DNA of 7,184 bases, from positions 1 through 7,184 of the forward strand of contig JAENVX010000296.1 in assembly GCA_016650355.1 (NCBI GenBank). The letters run 5' to 3'. The notes under the pieces are model-generated. The model was given only the letters and a program-made list of their open reading frames with translations, did not search any database and was not told where the DNA came from. Both the position numbers and the translations under genes were made by a program. Every line of letters starts with the position of its first letter. Within the stretch, counting starts at the first letter, position 1. This document shows, in pieces, positions 1 through 6,221 of the stretch. This stretch comes from Bacteroidia bacterium. GTDB lineage: Bacteria > Bacteroidota > Bacteroidia > Cytophagales > Cyclobacteriaceae.

Positions 1-1778
1 CGGGGATTTACATTCAATCCGCCACTACCACGATTTTCCGATTCGAAATCATGATAGGCTACTCCTTCCCCTCCCAGATCAAATAAGGCTAATTCAACTT
101 TGCCAGGAATTACTTGAGGACCAGCAGAATGACGTGCATCAACAAAGGGTCGGCCCCGGTAGCTGGATGGGATAAATGTTTTTATTGGCTTCAGATCTTT
201 CACCATAAGATTTCTAAACCTAACAACTTGCTTTGCAAACTCCGGATCTTTCGGAACCTGTAATCCTATCCTTCCTTTCTTTGAACCTGTTACTTTTTCA
301 TCTAGCACTTTAAATCGATTTAGATACACCTGGATGTGGTCGCCTTCGCATGTTATCGCCAGGTGGTTCCATTGATTAGGACGAAGCTGATTGTTTCCTT
401 TTGAATCTGCATGATGCAACAGACTTCCGGTCAACCTTCGTTGCAGCAAATCGCTGATTTGCACTTCATAACCATGCACGTCAGGATCTCCCACCGAATC
501 TTTAGGCATGCGTATGCCAATGCCGGTGTTACACTTTTCTGGAACTAAGAACTCCAGTTCTAACGCAAAGTCGTCCCATACATCAGTCGTAAACAACCAC
601 GAATCTTTTTTTTCTGAAGCGTCTTGCTGGCCAACGATTTCTCCTTGCTCCACGCTCCAACGGCCATTGCCTTGCATGGCCCAACTGCCAAGGTTCTGAC
701 GATTATAAATCGGGGAAAAACCAGTGCGATCTTCCAATGGATAATCGCTGCCAGAAGGTATGAGTGCATTTTTAATCGGCATCACCCACTCGTCATTGTT
801 TATATCATATACAATAAAATCTGAATCGAACTGCCAGTATGCCCAGCTGAAACCCAACGCTTCGGCAGTCCGAGCCACAAATGCAGTATACCGTCCGCGC
901 GATTCCATATCTGCCTTATCATACGAACCAAACTCGCCCAGAAAAATAGGCCGATCATTTGCCTTTGACCAATCGGCAGCCAGCTTCAATTTTGTTTCAA
1001 CTAATTGTTTTTCCTCCAGAGTGCCTGTCCATTTTATACCACTTACATCTTTATTTTCCTTCGACCATGGTGCCCCTTGATGCGTAAAATTCATAGGGTG
1101 ATAGAAATGAACCGTTACGATAATATTTCTATCCTCTTTTGGCAATACCAATGTTGGCAGACTTTCAATGCCATTCCAATTGGCGGGCCCGACAATGAGT
1201 GTTCGATTTGGATTGGTTTCGCGAATGATTTTAATCGCATCCAACAAGTATTGATTCCAGAGTTCTGCACTTAATTTCCGATTGGGCTCATTTAGCAATT
1301 CAAACACCACCTCGTTAGGCTGATCTTTATACCGGGGAGCAAGCTGTCTCCAAACAGACATGAACATTTCTTTCTTTGCAACAGGGTCATCTGCCATCGC
1401 ATTGAACTCATGCATATCGAGAATGATCATAAGCTTTGCCTCTACTCCTTTTTTAACAACCCAGTCAAGTGTTTCCAGCCACGTTGGACTAATCGTATAC
1501 TTACTATCCATATGCCTGAATGGATGAAGGTTTACCCGGATTGTTGAGAACCCACCTTCTTTGATCATCTTAAAGTATTTTTCTTTGAAGCGACCAGTAG
1601 AATAGTCTTTCCACAATGCAGCATCATAGCCAATGATGTTTATGCCCCTACCCAGGCGCACATTCTGTTCAAACGCTGAACCCTTCGAAATCTTTCCCTG
1701 ACCTGCGACAACAGAAGAAATAAGAATGCTGCCTAGGAGGCAAAGAATTATGCTATGACGTATGTCTTTATTTTTCAT
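1..1778 (-). CDS. Secreted GH5-family glycoside hydrolase with DUF1080 and CBM6-like modules (3' end beyond window)
   Basis: Partial gene: 592 codons read without a stop to the left edge. Residues 1-26 form a signal peptide, so the product is exported. Residues about 40-335 are a GH5 (cellulase-type) TIM barrel, with the conserved Arg81 in TIRVN, His123 in DMHEF, the acid/base Glu164 in LLNEPN, His224/Tyr226 in VHFYHP, the nucleophile Glu282 in FLGEFG, and an aromatic WAYW at 312-315. Residues about 365-530 match DUF1080, a LamG-like fold also called 3-keto-disaccharide hydrolase (dFaLELEF, GYEVQISD, LTGSLL). From about residue 558 a CBM6-like module begins (FDLGGEGVAYHD, then GSGGLN) and is cut by the window. 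The family cleaves beta-glucans, mannans or related glycans; the substrate cannot be read from sequence. The start ATG lies inside the last codons of the upstream gene (11-base overlap), which suggests translational coupling. Confidence 0.9.
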   Translation of the reverse strand, partial: MKNKDIRHSIILCLLGSILISSVVAGQGKISKGSAFEQNVRLGRGINIIGYDAALWKDYSTGRFKEKYFKMIKEGGFSTIRVNLHPFRHMDSKYTISPTWLETLDWVVKKGVEAKLMIILDMHEFNAMADDPVAKKEMFMSVWRQLAPRYKDQPNEVVFELLNEPNRKLSAELWNQYLLDAIKIIRETNPNRTLIVGPANWNGIESLPTLVLPKEDRNIIVTVHFYHPMNFTHQGAPWSKENKDVSGIKWTGTLEEKQLVETKLKLAADWSKANDRPIFLGEFGSYDKADMESRGRYTAFVARTAEALGFSWAYWQFDSDFIVYDINNDEWVMPIKNALIPSGSDYPLEDRTGFSPIYNRQNLGSWAMQGNGRWSVEQGEIVGQQDASEKKDSWLFTTDVWDDFALELEFLVPEKCNTGIGIRMPKDSVGDPDVHGYEVQISDLLQRRLTGSLLHHADSKGNNQLRPNQWNHLAITCEGDHIQVYLNRFKVLDEKVTGSKKGRIGLQVPKDPEFAKQVVRFRNLMVKDLKPIKTFIPSSYRGRPFVDARHSAGPQVIPGKVELALFDLGGEGVAYHDFESENRGSGGLNVNP

Positions 1779-2745
1779 TATAATAGACTTCGTTAATGGC
1801 AGTGCTCAATTCGGTAAGCATGGCAGGAACTAACGTAAAAGGATTGTAAGGTTTACCTTTTACCCGAAGTGTTTCAACAGGTAAATACCCTTTATAGCCT
1901 CCCTTTTTTATGATCGTAACCAATCGCTTATAGTCTGTTGGTATTTCACTTTCCAAACCAAAAACACTTGTTTTCACCTGCCAGTTAATCGCATATGAAA
2001 TAACAGCTTCAATATCTTTGTAGGGATCTTCTGTTTTAAAACTGCCAGTGTCCAGAATAAGTCCCACCCATTTGGAATTAATTTTATCAAGCACATACAT
2101 ACACTGTTCTGCCGTTTGCAACATATCACCATGATTTTGGATGCCGATTTTAACTCCATATTTTTCTCCGTATGCAGCACATTCTTTAAAACACTCAATC
2201 ATCCATCCTGCCACTTCATTCCATCTATTCTCATAACCTTTAGGTATTTCACCGGCAAATACGCGCACAATGGGAGCGCCCATTTTTGAAGCAGCAACTA
2301 TCCATTTTTTTGCTCGCTCCACTCCCTCCGCACGAACCTTAGGATCAGGTGAGGCGAAATTATTTCGTATGCCGGTGCCCGAAATAACAATGCCTAACTC
2401 AGCAGCTCTGTCTTTGAATTTTTTTAAATATTCATCCGATGGCACTTCCGGATAGGTTGGGAAGTAATATGCTGTTGGGTCGAGTGCCTTGATATTTTGT
2501 GCAGCGCACCAATCCAGCAGATTAAACAAAGTGAAGACCTGTTGATTGTTGCGCGTGTCACGCACCATCAATGTATCGTTAAACGAAAAGGCGTTAAGCG
2601 ACAATGTTATCGGTAGTTTTTGTTTTTCACCTTTCTTTTTCTGAGCAATGCATTGGGTAGCATTAAAATTGCCCGCGATACAAACTAGTAATAGAACGAG
2701 ACCGAAAAAGTTCTTTCTATTTGTGACGATGAGATGTGTATTCAT
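1768..2745 (-). CDS. Exported sugar isomerase/epimerase-like TIM-barrel protein (xylose isomerase-like, AP_endonuc_2 fold)
   Basis: 325 residues. A positively charged N-terminus and hydrophobic segment at about 12-34 (ending CIAQ) indicate Sec export, so it acts in the periplasm or outside the cell rather than on cytosolic sugar phosphates. The remainder is a (beta/alpha)8 barrel of the xylose isomerase-like family. Visible marks are GAPIVRVFAGE (156-166), IGIQNHGD (200-207), LDTGS (231-235), NWQVK (254-258) and PVETL (289-293). By family comparison the candidate metal or catalytic residues are His205, Asp232, Lys258 and Glu291. Gln203 stands where relatives often carry a Glu (ENHG). It lies 18 bp after the reductase stop and overlaps the GH5 gene start, so it belongs to the same operon. 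It may be an epimerase, isomerase or hydratase for a (keto)sugar released by the secreted enzymes; the reaction is unknown. Confidence 0.85.
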   Translation of the reverse strand: MNTHLIVTNRKNFFGLVLLLVCIAGNFNATQCIAQKKKGEKQKLPITLSLNAFSFNDTLMVRDTRNNQQVFTLFNLLDWCAAQNIKALDPTAYYFPTYPEVPSDEYLKKFKDRAAELGIVISGTGIRNNFASPDPKVRAEGVERAKKWIVAASKMGAPIVRVFAGEIPKGYENRWNEVAGWMIECFKECAAYGEKYGVKIGIQNHGDMLQTAEQCMYVLDKINSKWVGLILDTGSFKTEDPYKDIEAVISYAINWQVKTSVFGLESEIPTDYKRLVTIIKKGGYKGYLPVETLRVKGKPYNPFTLVPAMLTELSTAINEVYYNEK

Positions 2746-2763
2746 AGCCTAATTGTTAACTAT

Positions 2764-3759
2764 CTATTTTAGAATCGCGTTGATTTTATTGAGCTCTTCA
2801 TTTGTAAAAGAATAATTTTCGAGACAACGAATTGAATCGGTTACCTGTTCTGGCCTGCTTACACCAATTAGCACAGAAGTGATTCGTTTATCTTTTAATA
2901 TCCAGGCAAGCGCCATCTGTGCAAGGTTCTGCCCGCGAGCTTCCGCCAATACATTTAATTGACGCACTTTATTAACTTTCTCTTCAGATACCTGATCTTC
3001 ATCAATAGCTCCGTTGCCACGATGGCTGGATGCTCTGGAATCCAGCGGAATACCTTTCAAATATTTGTTTGTAAGTAAACCTTGTGCTAAGGGAGAAAAC
3101 GGAATACATCCGACTCCAGTAGTATCCAATACATCCAACAATCCATTCTCTACCCAACGCTCGAACATGGAATATTTTGGTTGATGAATTAAGCAAGGCG
3201 TTCCCAATTGCTTTAATATACTAATTGCCATTGCTGCTTCTTCGGGTTGGTAGCTTGATATCCCTACATAGAGCGCTTTCCCCTGTCTTACCAGTAAGTC
3301 AAGTGCCGTCATGGTTTCTTCAAGTGGTGTTTCGGGATCAGGACGATGATGATAAAATATGTCAACATACTCTAGTCCCATTCTTTTCAAACTCTGGTCA
3401 AGGCTTGCAACAAGATATTTTTTTGAGCCCCAATCGCCATAGGGTCCTGGCCACATCCCCCAACCGGCTTTTGAGGAAATGATAAGCTCATCGCGGTAAG
3501 GGATGAAATCATCTTTAAAAATCTTTCCAAAATTCTCCTCAGCTGAGCCAGCGGGTGGACCATAATTATTCGCTAAATCAAAATGAGTAATACCACTATC
3601 AAATGCAAGTCGCAATATATTGCGTGCATTATCTAATTTGTCGATATGGCCGAAATTGTGCCATAGGCCAAGAGATATAGCAGGTAATTTTAAGCCGCTG
3701 TTACCACATCTGCGGTATTCCATGTTCTGATATCGACTTTCATTCGGTTTGTAGTGCAT
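2764..3759 (-). CDS. gpr: Aldo/keto reductase, Gpr/YghZ (AKR14)-like
   Basis: 331 residues, close to the 346 of E. coli Gpr (YghZ, L-glyceraldehyde-3-phosphate reductase). It resembles that protein along its whole length: RRCGNSGLKLPAISLGLWHN, THFDLANNYGPP, GSAEENFG, MWPGPYG, LDQSLKRMGLEYVDIFY, KALYVGISSY, PLAQGLLT and VLIGVSRPEQ. The AKR catalytic tetrad is complete: Asp61, Tyr66, Lys97 and His138. The C-terminal SVLIG.SR region is the NADP-binding signature. There is no signal peptide, so it is cytosolic and reduces aldehydes or ketosugars with NADPH. The first Met is preferred over Met13 because the N-terminal stretch aligns with the E. coli start (NESRYQNMEYR against NPERYGQMQYR). It sits 34 bp after the HbpS-like gene. 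In this sugar operon the natural substrate may differ from glyceraldehyde phosphate. Confidence 0.93.
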   Translation of the reverse strand: MHYKPNESRYQNMEYRRCGNSGLKLPAISLGLWHNFGHIDKLDNARNILRLAFDSGITHFDLANNYGPPAGSAEENFGKIFKDDFIPYRDELIISSKAGWGMWPGPYGDWGSKKYLVASLDQSLKRMGLEYVDIFYHHRPDPETPLEETMTALDLLVRQGKALYVGISSYQPEEAAMAISILKQLGTPCLIHQPKYSMFERWVENGLLDVLDTTGVGCIPFSPLAQGLLTNKYLKGIPLDSRASSHRGNGAIDEDQVSEEKVNKVRQLNVLAEARGQNLAQMALAWILKDKRITSVLIGVSRPEQVTDSIRCLENYSFTNEELNKINAILK

Positions 3760-3793
3760 ATTAATAGTATTCTATATTTAAGTTTAAAATGAA

Positions 3794-4243
3794 TTAATCC
3801 AGCTCAGCGGCAGCAAGTGCTTTCACCATAATTTCAATATCCGTTGTTCCCCGAAAGCCACTAAAGCCAACGAAAATTTTTGTGCCATCTTTCATCGTGA
3901 GAGGTTGGCCTCCCTCCCATCCGATTAAGTCAGGAGCCTCAATGCCATTTGCATTTTCTCCAACTTGTTTATTGAAAACCATCCGTTCATATTCTCCAGT
4001 CTTTACACCCGTAAGCCATACCTGACTTGCTTTTGTCCAGGCTACTCTGTACGATTGCCGCAACCGGGCGTTATTGCTTCCAAACATTCTTCCGTATACG
4101 AATCCATGATTATCGATGATACAAGCAGCCACATTTCCGTTGGAAATATTTTTATCGGCAGGATCTTCCATATATACAGGTATCAGCTTTTCAATGGTCT
4201 CGAATAATTTCTTTGTAATGCCTTGCATTTCTTTATTATCCAT
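3794..4243 (-). CDS. GlcG/HbpS-family (DUF336) protein
   Basis: 149 residues, the usual size for the single-domain GlcG/HbpS family. Family marks are an N-terminal helix, the strand CIIDNHGFVYGRMFG (41-55; usually VvD..G.lv...r), the helix AWTKASQVWLTG (68-79; the A..KA motif), GGQPL (111-115), DGTKIFVGFSG (119-129) and a final helix starting TTDIEIMVKALAA. Characterised relatives include streptomycete HbpS, a haem-binding sensor accessory, and GlcG, which is encoded with glycolate and diol catabolism genes and has no settled function. There is no signal peptide, so it is probably cytosolic. It is the first intact gene of the minus-strand operon, 94 bp after the transporter remnant. A role in binding a cofactor or small metabolite for the neighbouring sugar enzymes is inference only. 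Confidence 0.8.
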   Translation of the reverse strand: MDNKEMQGITKKLFETIEKLIPVYMEDPADKNISNGNVAACIIDNHGFVYGRMFGSNNARLRQSYRVAWTKASQVWLTGVKTGEYERMVFNKQVGENANGIEAPDLIGWEGGQPLTMKDGTKIFVGFSGFRGTTDIEIMVKALAAAELD

Positions 4244-4337
4244 TTTTCTATTGTTTAAAACATTTATACAATATCAATAAAAAATAGCAGTAGACTTCTA
4301 TAGGTTAATTAATGAAAAATCAATTTCTTATTATTAT

Positions 4338-4610
4338 TTATTCTTTTGGCGGTCTGCGATGCCAGTAAGAAGCAAGAATAGAACCCGTGATATTCATCAG
4401 GGGACCGAACACCGCGGCTGCCAACCCAACGGTAGCAATTTTTCCCACTTCTTTAGCAATGCCGGAGGCAAGCCCACCGTTTTGCATTCCTACCTCAATA
4501 GCAATCGTGCGGGAATCACGTTCATTCATCCTAAACAACCTTCCGGGCCAATAGCCAATCATATACCCGCTCAAGTTATGAATTAGCACTAAGCCGACAC
4601 CTAAACTTAA
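4338..4610 (-). pseudogene. C-terminal remnant of a BASS-family (bile acid:sodium symporter-like) transporter
   Basis: The frame is open from an in-frame TAG (4613-4611) to TAA (4340-4338), giving 90 residues against about 300-340 for a full symporter. It carries the final part of the family: a helix with GLVLIHNLSGYMIGYW, then RTIAIEVGMQNGGLA, then a glycine/alanine-rich helix (VGLAAAVFGPLMNITGSILASYW) and a basic tail. EVGMQN is the conserved crossover motif whose Glu and Gln bind sodium in family structures. The first seven or more transmembrane helices are missing and no ATG stands at the front; a GTG at 4589 could at most start an 83-residue fragment. It was probably the sugar-acid or anion importer of the operon before deletion. 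Residual expression of the fragment cannot be excluded. Confidence 0.75.
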
Positions 4611-4615
4611 CTAAA

Positions 4616-4622
4616 CCTCTTA
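4616..4622 (-). promoter_or_regulatory. Possible orphan ribosome binding site ahead of the transporter remnant
   Basis: The minus strand reads ATAAGAGG just after the dehydratase stop codons (TAATAA). It is a purine-rich Shine-Dalgarno-like stretch placed where the lost symporter start would be expected. No ATG follows at a usable distance; an in-frame TAG and then the mid-protein symporter sequence come next. The likely reading is that the original RBS survived while the start and most of the coding region were deleted. The match is short and could be chance. Confidence 0.3.
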
Positions 4623-4626
4623 TTTA

Positions 4627-4803
4627 TTAACTCCATGTCCTGTCATGCGAGCGCTTCTCATCCCACTCTTTCGTAGGTGCGAAATAGCTCTTATCGCGGG
4701 GATCGAGATGTTTCTTAACTTCTTCTTCCACTAACTCGATACCCAGTCCGGGTGCAGTAAGGGGAACAGGCGCATAACCCTGATGGTAGAAAATTAATTG
4801 ATT
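4627..4803 (-). pseudogene. C-terminal remnant of an enolase-superfamily (mandelate racemase/muconate lactonizing enzyme) dehydratase
   Basis: The last 51-58 residues before the TAA at 4629-4627 look like the tail of mandelate racemase-group sugar-acid dehydratases: QGYAPVPLTAPGLGIELVEE, then KKHLDP, then FAPTKEWDEKR and DRTWS. Full proteins of this group are about 370-450 residues, so the capping domain and all metal-binding and catalytic residues are gone. The homologous stretch stops next to position 4804, exactly where a 21-bp repeat array begins. The reading frame continues through the array to about 5148, making a chimeric open frame of 173 codons that is not expected to be a functional enzyme. 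Its stop is 16 bp before the transporter remnant, so the two were probably adjacent operon genes. Annotation as a dehydratase tail rests on motif recognition, not an alignment. Confidence 0.72.
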
Positions 4804-4971
4804 GGTATGGTGCTCCGCGAGATGGGTATGGTGCTCCGCGAGATGGGTACGGTACACTTTGTAATGAACCGATGCGCACTTGTAATTGGTACGGTGCTCC
4901 ACGTCCCTGGTGCGGTGGATTTCGCGATGAACCGATGCATACTTGTGATGACATCGGGACACTGCCAGGTG
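4804..4971 (-). repeat. Array of seven degenerate 21-bp tandem units plus one weaker unit
   Basis: Units on the plus strand occupy 4804-4824, 4825-4845, 4846-4866, 4867-4887, 4888-4908, 4909-4929 and 4930-4950, with a poorer eighth at 4951-4971. The first two are identical. Read on the minus strand, five units end in CACCRTACC or close variants and two (4867-4887, 4930-4950) end in GCATCGGTT. The minus-strand blocks 4950-4888 and 4887-4825 align as a 63-bp superunit with about 45 of 63 positions equal. In one minus frame each unit gives a heptad, such as HLAEHHT (twice), HYKVYRT, HREIHRT, RDVEHRT, NYKCASV and HHKYASV. All three minus frames and two plus frames lack stops across 4804-4950. The origin is not recognised; it may be a dispersed minisatellite. 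Confidence 0.85.
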
Positions 4972-5363
4972 TAGCGTGCAGAACAGATTGCTAAGTTGCC
5001 CCTCTCCTACGCATGGCAAATTACCGCTAGTGATCGATCGTTTTTGTTCCTCTATCAGCCGACAAAGTTTCACGAGGCGGGAGATACTGGGGAGAAATAG
5101 TATTTTAAACTTTCGGAGTGCGGGGTTAGCTTGTTGGTCAGAGACCAAGAAGAACTGGGGGGTTTACGGTTCACGCCTCGTCCTTGAGTGTCACTAACCG
5201 ATCAACGTCAAGGCGACAAGCCATAGGTTATCTGTTGGTACTACTCCTTCCCCATTTGACTTTTTAAGTTGTCCTTTTCTGACGCCTTGTTGACCTAGGG
5301 TGCGAGCCTAAGTAACATGACATTTGTTTCACAGAAAGGGAATAAAAAATCAACTAAAAACAA
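4972..5363. other. 392-bp gene-free region between the array and the divergent plus-strand cluster
   Basis: No protein family, tRNA or insertion-sequence end was recognised on either strand. By eye it is richer in G+C than the flanking genes and lacks their codon texture. The only structures seen are a 6-bp perfect hairpin (TTGGTC, loop AGA, GACCAA at 5134-5148) and the short palindrome GATCGATC near 5032. The promoter and leader of the esterase gene must lie in its right part, which becomes A-rich (about 5330-5363), but no clear Bacteroidota promoter was found. The stretch may be the eroded remains of the 5' part of the dehydratase locus or of an inserted element. Confidence 0.5.
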
Positions 5364-6191
5364 ATGACTATGAAAAATCAAAAAAACATCATTCTTTACC
5401 TGGGAGTATTAGTGAGCGCAATACTACTGACACTTCTGTTGGGATCGTGTACCGAGGAAGAATTTAATCCGGGTTTAACAAAGGAGTTTACAATTCAATC
5501 TATTTCCAATGGAGCGAACTACAACATTAAAGTCGGGCTGCCGGGCAATTACAATGCTGCCGAAAAGTATGGCTCTATCTATGTTTTGGATGGCGAAGAA
5601 AACTTTGATCTGGTTGCAAATAGTTGCGAGCAAATAGCTAAGAACAACGCCACTCAAAATGTGCTGGTGATAAGTATCGGATACGGTCAAGATCGAAGCA
5701 TCGACTACACACCAACAAAAGTCAGCGCCATAACTGGTGGTGGTGCTGAATTCCTAAATTTCATTGAAACTCAATTAATACCAAGGATAGAGCAAGATTT
5801 TAGTGTGGATACTAATCCAGCTAGCCGGGTAATTCTTGGTCATTCATATGGGGGTCTGTTCGGGGCCTGTGTTTTTGCAGTTAACAATAAGCTGTTTGGC
5901 AACTACATATTATTAAGTCCATCGATTTGGTTTGACAATGAGGTGGCGTTGCAACTAGAATTGGATAACAGAGCTGTTAATAAGAACAGCGCACAGTTGG
6001 TTTTTATGGGGATAGGTGAAGCTGAAAATTCCGGCAGAATGCAAGCACCTTTTGAAGCTTTGTATGAAACACTACGAGACAACTATACCCAAATTAAATT
6101 GTCAACGAACCGTGAAAAAGGCCTTGATCACGTGGGCTCCAAGAATCCAAATATCATCAAAGGCCTCAACTACTATTTTCAAAACAGATAA
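5364..6191 (+). CDS. Alpha/beta-hydrolase esterase lipoprotein (COG2819-like putative esterase)
   Basis: 275 residues. Residues 1-28 are a lipoprotein signal peptide with lipobox LGSC (lipidated Cys29). The following TEEE resembles the acidic export signal of surface lipoproteins in Bacteroidota, so it may face outwards. The mature part is the esterase D/enterochelin-esterase-like alpha/beta-hydrolase: YGSIYVLDGEENF (69-81), NVLVISIGYG (99-108), the nucleophile elbow GHSYGG with Ser161, LLSPSIWF (183-190), a candidate acid near FMGIGEAEN (Glu219 or Glu221), and His256 in LDHVG. The triad is thus plausibly complete. Substrate is unknown; family members cleave carboxyl esters of sugars, thioesters or siderophores. 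The start could also be Met3, six bases downstream. It leads the plus-strand cluster and diverges from the broken sugar operon. Confidence 0.88.
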   Translation: MTMKNQKNIILYLGVLVSAILLTLLLGSCTEEEFNPGLTKEFTIQSISNGANYNIKVGLPGNYNAAEKYGSIYVLDGEENFDLVANSCEQIAKNNATQNVLVISIGYGQDRSIDYTPTKVSAITGGGAEFLNFIETQLIPRIEQDFSVDTNPASRVILGHSYGGLFGACVFAVNNKLFGNYILLSPSIWFDNEVALQLELDNRAVNKNSAQLVFMGIGEAENSGRMQAPFEALYETLRDNYTQIKLSTNREKGLDHVGSKNPNIIKGLNYYFQNR

Positions 6192-6221
6192 TCCTTTTAA
6201 CTTCTCTAAACCAATATTGAT

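Noticed and set aside
508..1274. Several open frames of 63-106 codons on the plus strand and one on the minus strand inside the left part of the window
   Set aside because: They lie antisense to or out of frame with the GH5-DUF1080 gene, whose frame is open and shows family motifs throughout; the small frames show no family features.
4244..4337. A promoter or hairpin in the 94-bp gap before the HbpS-like gene
   Set aside because: The gap is very AT-rich, so -10-like strings occur by chance; no paired -33/-7 elements and no stable inverted repeat were found.
4715..4954. A 79-codon minus-strand open frame across the repeat array, and other open frames through it
   Set aside because: Open frames arise automatically because the 21-bp units contain no stops in five of six frames; none looks like a protein family.
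4804..4971. The array as a CRISPR
   Set aside because: Units are directly contiguous without unique spacers, are only 21 bp long and diverge from each other; no cas gene is present.
5134..5148. Perfect 6-bp hairpin TTGGTC-AGA-GACCAA as a terminator
   Set aside because: The stem is short, the loop is only three bases, and no T-tract follows on either strand; no gene ends next to it.
5319..5326. GACATTTG as a Bacteroidota -7 promoter element (TAnnTTTG) for the esterase gene
   Set aside because: The first base differs and no TTTG lies at the required distance upstream; the nearest TTG is too far away.
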